DNA from: Halichoerus grypus
Taxonomy: Eukaryota; Chordata; Mammalia; Carnivora; Phocidae
DNA: 64,000 bases
Direction of reading: 5' to 3'
NCBI RefSeq assembly: GCF_964656455.1
Contig: NC_135714.1
Coordinates: 56,693,850 to 56,757,849, forward strand
Position 1 is the first letter of the stretch. The number at the start of each line of letters is the position of its first letter. The notes beneath the pieces were generated by a model. That model saw only the letters and a list, made by a program, of their open reading frames with translations, did not search any database and had not been told where the DNA came from. Below are positions 24,908 through 39,100 of the stretch, piece by piece. The translations under genes were made by a program, and so were the position numbers.

Positions 24908-27129
24908 CTATGAGAATAATGAAAATAAATGTTAGAAAAAGAGCTAATGGGCAACAATCATAATACCGCTCAGCAGATGTTTATAAGGTCTGGTTATTTT
25001 TTTGTTGAAAGAGAGACCTGGCTAACGACACATATTATCCACTATGACCCACCTGATGGGTCCAGAATAAAAATTAAGAAATTCCCAAGACCTGTATAGG
25101 AGGCCATCACTGTTATGTCAAGGTACATCATAGCTTTTCTTTCTTTCTTTGAATTAATGTTGTGTGTAACTTTGTGCTCAGAGAATGAATGGTTATGGCC
25201 AAAACAAAAAAATGCAGCAACCAATAGCACATGAGCCTCCCTGGTCATGGGACTGAGATAATAGGTTTTTTTTTTAGTGAAACAGTGTGAGTTTTTGTCC
25301 AATCCCCCTCTACTTTGTAATGAGGCACATATGATCCCCCCCGCCCCACCTTGGTTACCAAACCCACCAAGACATGACAGCAAAGTTATACCATAGTTCT
25401 GTTTGCACAGTGCAAGAAATTCCATCTTTCGTTGTCCTGAGTTTATGCCTTTGACGTGGGAGACCCGTTTGTGCTTTCCTCACTGGTTTCTCTCCTGGTG
25501 TAAGCACCTGGTTGTGCTGAGTGTGATTCTGGTAGTGTTTTCTATCCAACTTGAATCTGCAATGGGAGCCTATTCCTTTATCTGTTGGCAACCCAGGGAA
25601 CACGCTTTCCAAAGCTGAAGGAAAAAGCTAACTGGCCTCGTGGGATTTATCAGGAGACTGTAATTCTCTCTCTAGTGGGGTATGCCACAATCAATTTTGG
25701 GGCTGGAAGAAAGAAAGTGATCAAGGGGACCAATAATAGTCAAGAGGACAACTCTGGTTTATAATATGCTTTTAGTTAAGAATGAAATTGCATCACACTG
25801 TTGGCTGGAAGCCCTGAATTGGAGGTGTACTTAAGGATGAGAACCTTTTGAGACCAAGGCTTCAGCTCCTCCATCTGCCGAAATACAGGCTTTCGTTGAG
25901 ATAGAATGCAGAGCCAGCCACAGTTGGTTTAACGGTTTTAGGAACTGCTTCACACTCAACAGTACGTGCCCCTTCTGCCATGGGAGAGCTGACATGTTCT
26001 AGGAAGAGGAAACTCAGAAGAAAAGGGATCTATTCTAGAGCAATTTAAAACATGAAAAGACATGGATCTGGAGGAAACTCGTTTGAGTTTAGATTCACGT
26101 TATACGTAGTAGAAACAACAGCAGCAACGTTGCTGGTAGGACTGCCATTTCCTAGGCGTTTCTACACATCCCCTCCCTTTCATCATTACAACAAGGCGGA
26201 GAGATACTGTAATATCTTTTCACAGAAAAGGAAACTGGGCTTTAGGGAGTATAATAACTTGCTCACAAAGATAGATAGTTGGAGTGGGGGTTCTAATGTA
26301 GAGTGGGTAATTTCAAAAGTTTCCATGACCACCCCCATTGTCCTGCTTCTCAGGATGTTAATTTTCTTTTTTACCATTTTATATTCAAAGAGTTTATATT
26401 GAAAGCCTGGATATGATGAAATGATTCAATTTCCTTAGTCAATGATCTTTGCTTCCATATCATTTTGAAGAATGTTGTCAATAAATCAAAATAACAGTCT
26501 TAGAGCATTAAAAACCTCTGTTCAATGAAGGTCTGAGATAAACCTAAATGATTTTCATCATTTTTTATCTCAAAAGTAATATCTTTAAAATGAATACAAT
26601 TAAATCTGGAGAGAATAATTTTGTAATGTGCAGAGTTGAGGTCACCTTCGGTTTAAGGTATGGGGTTCTACTTTATGCTCTTAACATCCTCATGCATTTT
26701 TTAATGGGTGAAAGTGTAATATCTAAAATAAGCAAGTGATAATACTTCAAACATGTTGCTTTAATTTGAAAAATGCCTCTTTCCTCCTAAGAACCCTGTT
26801 GTCTTTAAGACTTGATGGACTCTGTCTTTAAACTGAGTCTTTAAACTTTGAATGCCTCAAAATTCCTGAAGTGATCTCCATGTTGTCATTATCTTAGATG
26901 TGAAGTTGTAATGGATATAGTACCAAGCTGGAGACCTGGATTCTAGGCCTAAATAGGTCAGAAGTTGGTTGTGTATATGCATATAAGTGCCTTAACCTTT
27001 CCATATGCTTAACGTTTTCACTGTAAAATGAGTTTGAATAGATGATAGTTAGAAAGGAGACTATTCAAATTGTTCTCAGATTTTTAAAATACAAATCTGG
27101 GTTCTTTGCTGCCTTTAAACTATACTTAC
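24908..27129 (-). other. GC: GC intron 12 (inside the 3' UTR)
   Basis: 2.2-kb GT-AG intron in the 3' UTR, ending CTCATAG. It contains an old MIR-like stretch at about 26130-26270. No gene. Confidence 0.8.
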
Positions 27130-27184
27130 CTAAGACCACACACATGCATCAGGACTATAGGATATTTTTCATTTCAACATCAAT
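27130..27184 (-). CDS. GC: GC exon 12, final coding exon with stop codon
   Basis: The first 30 nt (27184-27155) encode residues 466-474, IDVEMKNIL, and a TAG stop; human ends IDAELKNIL. The acceptor is TTTCATTTCAG|ATT. The next 25 nt are 3' UTR, ending at the donor TTAG|GTAAGT (27129-27128). Confidence 0.94.
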
Positions 27185-30100
27185 CTGAAATGAAAAAATG
27201 TTATCTAAGTCATAAAGTATTTCGAAGACTGTTGCAGAAGGTATACACAAATTTGAACCTTGCTTAGGGAAAAAGATTCTTGTCAAAAGTAGCTTTATAT
27301 TAAACTTTTTATTAGCCATCATTCACATTTATTTAGTTTTATACTGTCCCTGCCCTTAGAATTTACAGTGTTCCAGGAAAAATAGACAAGAAAGAAATGA
27401 CAATAGTTAATAAGTGCCAATTACTGGGTGTGCCCAGAATACTAAGGGCTAACAGAAGAGCTTGAGTCCAGGGAAGGATTCCCAAAGGTGGTAGGTGAGT
27501 CCTAAATTGAATCCTGAGACTTGATGAAAGATTTATCCAGGTTGGAGTGAGCATTAGGCAATCTGGGATGAGTCATTATGTGCAAAATCCTTGAGGTCAG
27601 AGCAAGCTGAATGTACTTGAAAAATTGCAAGTAGTTCAGGAGAACCAAAGCGGGAGGAACAAGTAGTAATGGTAGATCCAACTGGAAAGGAAGTCAAGGG
27701 TCCAAACTCTCTATTACAAAACTTTAGATGCAATGGAGATAGAGGAATGTACTATTTTGTGTTTTACAAAGGTTATTTTGACCTCTGTATAGAGATGAGG
27801 GTGGATGTGAGGTGTGGAAGGTGGTGGGACTGGAGACGGGAGACCAATTGGGACATTATAATGCAGGCAAAAGTTTGCCTAAACTTAAATACCAATAATG
27901 TAGAAATAAATGGGGAGATAGAGATACTGAGGTGTTAGAATTGATAGGATTTATTATTGCTTGTGCCTCAACTTGTAGTAGTAGACGGGCATTATTTTAA
28001 AGGAAAAAAAACTGTCAAGCAAATATAGGGCAAGGAGATTTAATAAATTATATCCCAAATATTACAGGGTGACCGGACAAATACTCACACCAAGCACTGA
28101 GAATCAAAGTGAATGCTGTTCTAACATGAAGTCCCAGAGGCCAGCTCGTTAACCTAGCTGTGAGATTAGCGTAGAAAGACCATCTAAAGGGCTAATGCAA
28201 ACCACAGAGGGTCTCCTCTCCCAGTGCTCCAAACAATCACGTGTGCAAGTGCCTCCACTCCATTTGTCCCCCTCTTCTCTAGAAGGTTTCTGAAAGATTG
28301 GCTATTCAGCAGCAGCACTGCTCTACATTTGCTGGGTATAAAGCAAGAACATCTTTGTAAGCCTGACTTTTCATCATTGTAATTGAAAATACAGTGTTTT
28401 TAAATGGCCATATGTTATAATAAAAATTCTGAAAAGCAACTCAAAAAAAAAAAAACCAATGGACTTGAAGGAAGCATGTGTTGTGTGCAATTGTTCAGTT
28501 TGTCTTGTATGATGTCAAAAAGGAAAGTGTGTATATGGTTAAACAGATAACAAAAAGAGTAGGGAAGGGTTACAAAACTGCTGCTTTTCGACAGAATGTA
28601 AAAAAAAAAAAATACTTAGTCCTTTTAATAATTGAGCGAGACTCAGCAAAATCTGCTGGTAATAACTTCTAAGTGAGGTAGTTTTATTTTTCTGGGATGA
28701 GGCAACCTAATTCAGCTGTTGTAGGTTAGTAGTAACAAAGGGACTGCTCAGTTGTTTTATGCTAAGCGTTTTAATGCTGAAAATGACCAAAATATTCTAG
28801 CAATCCAACTCCTCCAATTTTTATGTTTAGAATCTCACTTGGCTTGAATTTTCATGAAAGATGAACATGATCTATTTCTCAGCAGAATTTAAAGAATAGG
28901 CTTTTATTCTTCATCTGGAGTTCTAACTTTAAAATTGCTACAAACAAGATTGGCTAATAGGTTTGGCTCTACGGTGTGAATGTAGAAATTAGAAGAGAAA
29001 TCAGAATCTCCCACGATATTAAACAGAACAACAAACAAGGTGATGTAGCTCAGTTTGGCAAACTGATTAGGACTTTGTTAGGTGCTATACAGTCAAAAAC
29101 AAATAAAACTTCACTAAAATGTTAGTACTCAGAGACCAAACTTGCCTAACTTTTAAGTTTTTAAATTCCAGCTAACATGCAGTGTGATATTAGTTTCAGG
29201 TGTACAGTATAGTGATTCAGCACTCCCATACATCACCCAGTGCTCATCACATAGTGCTCCTTAATCCCCATCATCTGTTTAACCCATCCCCCCACCCACC
29301 TCCTCTCTGGTGACCATCAGTTTATTCTCCATAGTTAGAGGCAAACCAAGAACCACTCTTATTCTTCCCCCCCAACTTTGCTCATTTGTTTCATTTCTTA
29401 AATTCAACATAGCAGTGAAATCATATAGTACTTGTCCTTCTCTGACTTATTTCACTTAGAATAATACTCTCTAGCTCCAACATGTTGTTGCAAACGGCAA
29501 GATTTCATTCTTTTTTATGGCTCAGTAATATTCCATTGTGTATATATACCACCTCTTTATCCATTCATCCGTCGATGGATACTTGGACTGTTTTCATAAT
29601 ATGGCTATTGTAGATAATGCTGCTATAAACATAGGGATGCATGTGCCTCTTCAAATCAATATTTTTATATTCTTTGGGTAAATACCTAGTAGTGCAATTG
29701 CTGGGTCATAGAATAGTTCTATTTTTAACCTTTTGAGGAAACCATACTGTTTTCCAGAGTGGCTGTACCAGCTTGCATTCCCACCAACAGCGCAAGAGGG
29801 TTCCCCTTTCTTCACATCCTTGCCAACACATGTTGTTTCTTGTGTTGTTGATTTTAGCCATTTTGACAGTTGTGAGGTGGTATCTCCTTGTAGTTTTGAT
29901 TTGTATTTCCCTGATATCCAGTGATTTTTTTTTTTAGCATATTTTCATATGTCTGTTGGCTATCCATATGGCTTCTTGGGCAGAAGACATGAATAGACTT
30001 TTTTTTTCAATTTTTTGATTGGATTATTCACTTTTTGGGTGGTGTCTTATAAGTTCTCTATATATTGGATACTAACCCTTTATCAGATGTATCACTTAAG

Positions 30101-33100
30101 ACTTGGCTAACTTTTAAAAAGCCATTTTAGGTATAAAAGCTGCTATTGAGAAGAGAGACATTTTCTAGCTGATAAAGAAAACCAGACCAGTCAGTGGAAA
30201 TCATGAGGGTAATACTGTGGCTTGTAGAAGAAAGCTCTCATAAATGAGGCCACCAGGCAGTGAAATAGGCTGCCTCTAGGAGAAAATAAATTGATTATAG
30301 ACATTTACGTGTGGGCTGAATGACCTCTGGAAGGAATTAGTGGAGTGAAAAGTTCTACTAGATGATCTTTATAGTTTTTTTCTGACATTTAAACTTTTGT
30401 AATTTCTACTAAGTTCTTAGATATTTTCAAATGTGCTCTAATAGAATACTAGAAATAGAAAAAATAATAGAACAAGATGAAACCAAACTTTTGTCACTTT
30501 CATGGTTTAAATGAAGATCTTTCAAGAATTTACATGAATTTGTCCAGCTTATAGAAGAGGACTTCTAATTGACACTAAATTATTAGCCTAAATATTGACT
30601 TCCACTGTAGTTCTTTTCATGTAAAAACACAAAAATGACAGGTCAAGAATGGATCATAATTGCTTCTTCCCCAACACATGACAAAATAAACAATAGTAAA
30701 ATCAGTCAAATCTCAACAGCCACTGCCAGAGTAAGAAAGGGATATAATTTAATATCATGAGCTTCAGAAAGAGGTGAGCAAAGGAAGAAGATATTTTGGT
30801 TTGGCATAGAGTTGTTGTTAACCCTGCCTCTGTATTCCAGAAGTGGAATGGGTCAGACAACACAGTTCTTGGAATGATCACTAAAACCACCAAATTAGCA
30901 GTAAAGTGAATGAAATGTTGTCTTTTTGACTCTTCTAAATAATTGATATGACTGCAGGGGAGGAACAGGTCAAACGGAGGATGTGAATGGGATTACTATA
31001 TCTGAAAAAGGCCAACAGAACCTCTCCCCATGGAATAGGATAGATACTGACTTGGAGGAGGACATCCTAGCTTAAAACATTGAACAAAATCTCAGAGTAC
31101 GACCAGATCTACCTGCAGCGGACCTACGTGTCCTAAATTGGGCTCTCCTCCCCTCCTTTATACTTTCAGCTGACATAAAGGTAGGGCACTAAGTACCTGC
31201 CTCACGCTGGCTTATAGGAGAAAGCCGGTAGGCTCAGAGGTAGTGAAAAGGATACACTAACAGACTACAGAAAAAAAGTCTGGCTGGAAATGCCTCTGTC
31301 ATGCACAATGTAAAAAAAATAAATGATCTGGCATCTATGCAAATTACATTTAAGGGACAGAAGGAAAGCTAGAGAGGAGGGGAATAAGGGAAAGGGAATG
31401 GAGGAGCAGGGGGATTAACATTATTAACATTTAAAGAAAAATGAACCCAAGCTAATTTCTTTAGCTTTTAAAGTTTGGAAGCAAATCGATAGCATCTAAA
31501 AAAATTTGGTAATGAGAAATGACTGCATCTTAACTTTTAGAACCTCTTACTCTAAAGACACATCAGTGACCGTTAATTTTCAGTTGCATTTTTTTCTTAA
31601 AACAAAATTAAATTTTTATAATTGAGAGAAGGTGTGTGATCCAGGTTTCTAAAAGTATTTCTGTCTACTGATACCTATATGCATGTACATATATGAAGTA
31701 AAATTCACAAAATATTTACCCTTACTGTGTGAGATGGACTCTTTCTACCGTATTTTTTTTTTATTTTAAAAAGGTGTTAATGTTACAACCTTCAGTTTGA
31801 AAAACACTGCAGTGTATTTTTTTTTTTTTTTAAGATTTTATTTATTTGACAGAGAGAGACACAGCGAGAGAGGGAACACAAGCAGGGGGAGTGGGAGAGG
31901 GAGAAGCAGGCTTCCTGCGGAGCAGGGAGCCCAGTGCGGGGCTGGATCCCAGGACCCTGGGATCATGACCTGAGCCGAAGGCAGACACTTAATGACTGAG
32001 CCACCCAGGCGCCCCTGAAGTGTACTTTAACACAAGGGTTTATGAATATAGGCAACAAAGTTTTGCAACTGCCTCAATTTGCTTTTAAATTAACATAACA
32101 AGGAAACAGTAATTGTTTTGTCTTTCTCATGAAAGTGTCAGGAAAAGTCTGCCACATAATGGCATTTTAGTAACAAAGGAATGAGCCAGTTTGAGTAAAG
32201 AAATTCTTAAAATACTGTGCAGTGCTAAGTAGAGGGTTAGATTTTCTTACCTCTGAATCACAGTAGAGAGGAGGTGAGTTTATGGAACAGCACTTGGAGG
32301 CCAAGTCTGAGCGCTTGTCAATCAGCCCTTGGAGTTCCACCGCACTGGCATCAGGCAGTTGTGCTCTTAATTGCTCTGCTAGTCTGAAAGGCCATATTTA
32401 TGTAAGGTTTTACTAGATGTATTTTATAAACCTTTCTGATGCAAGATGATAACCCACTTCAGGTCTTTTACAATAGAAAAATGGAAATAGTTGCTCTTAA
32501 ACTTCAGATCTGTGGAGTGATTTTTAGCGACTCAATTCAAGGTTAGAAAGTGAAATCTCCATATCTCTTTTAAGACCCTAAAAGTAAACTTAAAATTTGT
32601 CGCTGGATTTGAATTCTGGTCTTTCCCCTTTCATTTGCTCCATTATATTAACATGGATCCCTTCCTCTCCTATTCTTCCTGACTTTTCATCTCTCCAGTG
32701 CTAGATTTCAAGCTTCTTAAAGAGTATTTCCCTCATGGAACTTTATGCCACCTTAATACTTTTTCTCTTCTCTCATTTTACACAATTTCCTCCTCAGTGT
32801 ACCTACTTCTCAACTGGCTATGTTGGAGAAACACAAAAAAGGTCAGAAACTTTGGCTCTTGTTTTTAGCTCTACTATCAATTAACTTTCCATCTAGTTTT
32901 CAAGATGGTGCTAGGACTCGAGTCCTCTGGATTGTCTGTAGAATCTTGGTATCTCTCTACTCTTATAATGGGCAATTCAGCCTGGTTTTAGGACCATCTC
33001 CAGGAACTACTTGCCAGCCTAGTTGTGGGCAATGGGAGGTGGTAGAAACCCAAATTTACCTAGTTGCGGTAAGGTGGATGCTGGGAAGGGACAAGAGGGT

Positions 33101-36100
33101 GAGGGGGACTAGTTTACTCATAATAGCGTTACTGAAAAGAGTCGGTCCCAGTTGGAAGAGGAGGCAAGTCAGACCAAAAGGAACTCAGAGAATGGAGAAA
33201 GAAAAAGTGTGGGTATGTGTGTGTACACTTGTGCAGGATTTCAAATACCTCGATGCAGTTGTCTCAATTTTTGATTTCATAACCCAAAGGTCAATGCTAC
33301 TTCATTGCTATTTTTAATGTATTGAGATTATATAAATTGTCAGTTGCCCAAGGAAACACTGGGGTACAAAACTTGTATTATCTGTTTAATGTTATTCTAT
33401 ACTGTTTTCTGATAATTGGGGAAATAAGCATTTTGAACTTAAGGCTTTCACAATTTTTCATTTTCTTTTAGAGCTTTGCTAAAGTAGGCTTCAGGGGGGT
33501 CATTGAAGGAGGTGACCTACTTTTGGAATTCTTAGTTCTTTTTGTGGAGTTCTATTTGTGCTTGCTTTAGGCCTATGTTGATCAAGATGATTTGAAATGG
33601 ATCTAAGAAATCTACTTAATGAAGTTGGGAATGCCATGGATCTTTAGGAACCCAGTAAAATTCATTTCACTAGTATGGTCTTTCTTCTCTTGGGAAACAT
33701 GACTATTGACTCTTGTACAACATTACTGATGATTAATTATTTTCAATTTGTAAAGAATACATGCTGGTTATGGGTGGTATCACACTTGATTGAGAGTTTG
33801 GGTTGTCTTGTCAGACACAATATGCCACCAAGTTAGGTAACCTTTTTCCGCAGTTTTACAGTTCAATTATGTGTGGCGACATCTACATAAGTTTTAGGGC
33901 AAGAATGTTGATGAACTCTGGGCTAATTTGGTGTTTTTTGAATCAAGTTCCTGCAGGTCTTGCAATTTATACTGCTGTGGCTGTGTTCTAATTGATCTCC
34001 CCTGATACACATGACTTTTTTCCCCTCTGAAAAGAACTCCATTTCTTCCTACATAGATACTAGATTCTACTTTTTAAAACTCTTGATTGCACCTCTTCTT
34101 TCTGTTGCTCACTTACCACATCTTAATCTTCAACTATACTCTGAAATCACAATACCAAACTACTAATATTGATAAATGTAGACAAAACAGCCAGAAAAGT
34201 CCCTTACTTTTTCTTATACTCAGTAAAAGTGTTTTCTGAATAATCTGCACATAGTTTTTGTCCCTTGTCAATGAAAGAAGATAATTCCTTTTTCAGTTGA
34301 GGGCCCTGTAAGAAAACAATTACATACAAAATTATTTGTCTTGAAGCATTGTTCTAGAAGAACATTAAATCAGAATTCTGTTTAATGTATTAGTATGTGG
34401 GTTTGTTATCTACACCAGACATTGGCAAACATTCTTTTCATAAGGCCAGATAGTAAATATTTTAGGTTTTGTAAGCTATATATAGTTTCTTTTGTAATTA
34501 CTCAACTCTGCCAATATGGCACAAAAGCAACTCTAAACAATGTGCAAACAAGGAGTAAGGCTGGGTTGTAGCGAAACTTTATGAACACTGAATTTTGAGT
34601 TTCACATTTTTGTGTTATAAAATTAAAAACCATTTAAAAATAGAAGACCATTCTCTGCTCACAGGCCATACAGCACAGGCACTGGGTCCGATTTGGCCCA
34701 TGAGCTACAGTTTTCCAACCCTTGACTTCTACCAAGGTTGGCAAAGAAAATGTAGCGAGGGGTACCTGAGCATTCATACAGCCCGTAGCATCTTCAGAGT
34801 CACAGCATTCGGCAAGGCTTTTGAAGGTTGGCTCAAGTATTTTACTGAGGAATACTTCTGGAAGATGAGTTCTCCTACTTAATTCAAATGTGTACCTGGC
34901 ATGAGAGGGAAAGGAGTGAGTACTTTTTAACATGAGTAGACTTGTGTATGTGTGTCGTGTTTGAAATTGGATCTCTGTTATAAAGGCTGATCACCTGGCT
35001 TCTGCATCTTAATTAGAAATAAAAGGTTTAGGTAAAACTGACTCCAAATCAACAGGTTTGGGATTAATATTCTCATCAAAATGCAAATTATTAGTAGTTG
35101 CTTTGGAGCTATTCTGACTAGTTAATAATTAAAGCTTTATGTGTACTATATATACACATGTATATATTATATATAAACATCTATTTCAAATGCATATGGA
35201 GCTAGCTTTTGTGTAACTATAATATAATGAACACAACATAAAGCATCAAGTAGGTACCGGGAATGGCTTTTCTGTGGAAGTAGATTTGTGTCAATCCTTC
35301 CATTGTCTTATTCCATTGCGCTCTATGCATTTATGAAAATATTTAGACAAATATACATTAGTCTAAAGTTTAAATTCTGATCTCTAATATTGGTCATTTT
35401 CCGACTTGTTAATCCAACCTGTCTGTGAAATATTTCTATGCCACGGATATGCACATACCCGTAGCTTATGCAGCTCACGGTCTATGCAACATATGGCCTA
35501 TTTTAGTTCTTCATTGGATGAAAACAGATAAATGGGAAGAAATGGCAAACCTTTAATTTGTCACTTAGTGCTAGTGAATATCAATACCGTCATGAAAAAA
35601 ATTACTCCGATCAACTCTACTTACTGATCTATGGCTTTGGCATTCCCTTTGTCACACACGTCTGTATTTGTGGGCCACTCGATGGCTGGCAGCTCAGGTG
35701 TTGGGGCAGCTGGCAGGAAGTAAGTGCACACAAACACGTCCATGGGGGTTTTTTCTTGACAACAGTCCTTAAACTTAGAATTCTTTGTGGATAAGTTGTC
35801 ACAGATTTTTACTGTGTATTCAGGCAGCTATAAAAGCAATTGTGAGTTTGTGCATTGTTAGTTTCCTGGTTTGCCTCATTAAAAATAAGGCTTAGCCAAA
35901 GATACAAATGTAGTGATCCAAAGGGGTACGTGCACCCCAATGTTTATAGCAGCAATGTCCACAACAGCCAAACTATGGAAAGAGCCAAGATGTCCATCAA
36001 CAGATGAATGCATAAAGAAGATGTGGTATATATATACACAATGGAATATTATGCAGCCATCAAAAGGAATGAGATCTTGCCATTTGCAACAACGTGGATG

Positions 36101-39100
36101 GAACTAGAGGGTATTATGCTAAGCGAAATAAGTCAATCAGAGAAATACAAGTATCATATGAACTCACTGATATGAGGAATTCTTAATCTCAGGAAACAAA
36201 CTGAGGGTTGCTGGAGTGGTGGGGGGTGGGAGGGATGGGGTGGCTGGGTGATAGACATTGGGGAGGGTATGTGCTATGGTGAGCGCTGTGAATTGTGTAA
36301 GACTGATGAATCACAGACCTGTACCCCTGAAACAAGTAATACATTATATGTTAAAAAAGTAGGAAGGGAAAAATGAAGGGGGGGAAATTGGAGGGGGAGA
36401 CGAACTATGAGAGACTGTGGACTCTGAGAAACAAACTGAGGGTTCTAGAGGGGAGGGGAGTGGGGGGGATGGGTTAGCCTGGTGATGGGTATTAAAGAGA
36501 GCACGTATTGAATGGAGCCCTGGGTGTTATATGCAAACAATGAATCATGGAACACTACATCAAAAACTAATGATGTAACGTATGGTGATTAACATAACAT
36601 AATAAAATAAAATTAAGAAAAATAAGGCTTAGGTAGGCTTACAAGCCTTGGCCTGGTATGTATGAAAGGTTCTAAGTCAGGTTATAGAAAAACACCTATT
36701 AACACAGACCTGTTTTCTTAGAGGAAAAAGACCACGCAATACAATATACCTATTTCTAAAGAGGTCCAAAGATTTAGAGTAACCTTTATCTAAAGCAACT
36801 GTTCAAATTCATATCTGCTTAGGGGCGCGGAGCAAGATGGCGGAGGAGTAGGAGACCTGGATTTCGTCTCCTCTCAGGAATTCAGCTGGATAGGGATCAA
36901 ACCATTCTGAACACCTACAAACTCAACAGGAGATCGAAGAAAAGAATAGCAACAACTCTCTGAACAGAAAAGCGACCACTTTCTGGAAGGTAGGACGTGC
37001 GGAGAAGTGAATCCGAGGCGATATTCGGGAGGATAGACGGCGGGGGAGGGGCCTCCGTCGGCCGCTTCTGGCAAGTGATAGAGCCACGGAGCACAAAATC
37101 GGAACTTTTAGAAGTCTGCTCCGCTGAGGGACGTCACTCTGGTGGCGAAGTGGGGGGTGGAACCCTCGCGGGACAGTGTGGTCTCAGGACCCTCGGGGTC
37201 ACAGGAAGACCGGGGGTGCCTGAGTGCGGCAGAGCTCCCAGGTATCGGAGCAGGGAAGCCGGCTGCAGAGATGGAGCCCAGGCGCGGGCTCTCAGCTCGG
37301 GGTTGCTATAAACCGTGATCCGCGGCACAGTCAGGCCACTGCTCCTCCAGCAGGGACCCAACAAGTGACAGATCCGGGGAGACTCACCTTCTTCCCCCGG
37401 GAGGAGAGGTGCGGGAGCGCACTGCGGGGATCTGCTGGGTTTGGAGACTCCACCCGGGGTCGGGTGCCAGATAGAAAGGCGCGGTCACAGGCCGGGTGAG
37501 CGCGGAGTGTGGCCGGAGGCCGGGGAGACGGGAGTGACTGACTGCTTTTCTCTGGGGGCTCACTGAGGAGCGGGACCCCGAGTTCTCGGCTCCGCCGGGG
37601 CGGAGACTGGGAGGCCGCCATTTTCACTCTCCGCCTCCAAAGCTGTACGGAAAGCTTGCAGGGAACAAAAGCTCCGGAGAGCAAACCCGAGCAGATTACT
37701 TAGCCTGGACCGGCAAGGGCGGGGCAATTTTGCCTCCGGCAAAGACATTTGGGAACCACGGCAACAGGCCCCTCCCCCAGAAGATCAGCGAGAACAGCCA
37801 GCCAAGACCAAGTTTACCGATCAATGAGAACGGCAGAACTCCAGTGCTAGGGGAATACTGCACATAGAATTCATGGCTTTTTTACCATGATTCTTTAGTC
37901 TTTCAAAGTTAATTATTATTTTTGTTTTTTTAACTGTCTTTTTTTCTTTTTTCCTTTTTTCTTTTTTTTTGAATTTTTCTTTTTCCCTTTTTCAACCAAC
38001 ATCTTATCAATCCCTTTTTAAAAAAAAAAAAAACATTTTTATTTTTCATTTTTAAAGTCATATTCTATCCCTTCATAGTAGTTACCCGTATTTTTGGCAT
38101 ATATATATAAGTTGTTCTCTCTTTAAAATCTTGAGATAGTTTCTTCTAACAGATCAAAATATACTCTAAATCTCTAGTGTATGGTTTTTTTCTACTCCCC
38201 TGCCTGATCACATTCTCTCCCTTTTTTCTTTTTTTTTTTTAATCCTCTTCTTTCTTTTTTCAAACAACTTATCAAATCCTTTTTTAAAAAATTTTTTATA
38301 ATTTCCATCTTTACAGTCATATTCCATCCCTTCATCATATCAACCCTTATTTTTGTACATATATAAGTTTTTCTTTCTTTAAAGTTTTGGGAGGGACTTT
38401 CTTTTAACAGACCAAAATACACCCAAAATCTAGTGTGTGGCACTGATCTATAATCCAGCCTGATCATATTTGATCACATTCTGTTTTTGTTTTGTTTTGT
38501 TTTGTTCTGCTTTTGTTTGTTTTTATCTTTATCTTTTTCTTTTTTCTTTTTTTCTTTCCTTTTCTTTTTTCTCTCTTTCCCTTTCTTTTCCCACTGCTTC
38601 AGGTCTTTTCTGATTTGTTTAGAGTATATTTTCGGGGGACGTTGTTACCCTGCTAGCATTTTGTTCTCTCATTAATCTATTCTCCTCTGCACAAAATGAC
38701 AAGATGGAAAAAATCACCTCAACAAAAAGAACAAGAGGTAGTACCGACTGCCAGGGACCTACTCAATACGGACATTAGTACGATGTCAGATCTAGAGTTC
38801 AGAATCATCACTTTAAAGATACTAGCTGGGCTTGAAAAAAACATGGAAGTTATTAGAGAAACCCTTTCTGGAGAAGTAAAAGAACTAAAATCTAACCAAG
38901 TAGAAATCAAAAAGGCTATCAATGAGGTGCAATCAAATATGGGGGCGCTAACTGCTAGGATAAATGAGGCAGAAGAAAGAATCAGTGAGATAGAAGACCA
39001 AATGATGGAAAATAAAGAAGCTGAGAAAAAGAGAGATAAACAACTACTGGATCACGAGGGCAGAATTCGAGAGATAAACGATACCATAAGACGAAACAAC

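Larger units (their letters stand above)
27185..32250 (-). other. GC: GC intron 11
   Basis: 5.1-kb GT-AG intron. It holds L2-like sequence (about 27560-27960), a possible retrocopy with a poly(A) tail (about 28070-28453), an L1 3' end on the minus strand (29157-30101) and a CanSINE (31820-32014). The stretch 30120-31800 shows nothing I can classify. Confidence 0.85.

Noticed and set aside
32820..33317. 165-codon open frame on the plus strand in GC intron 10
   Set aside because: The longest non-L1 open frame apart from GC, but it has no recognisable domain or codon pattern and lies antisense in an intron. A frame of this length is not unexpected by chance in 64 kb on six frames.
37134..37748. 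Open frames of 62-117 codons at the L1 5' end
   Set aside because: They lie within the GC-rich L1 5' UTR and show no protein similarity that I recognise.
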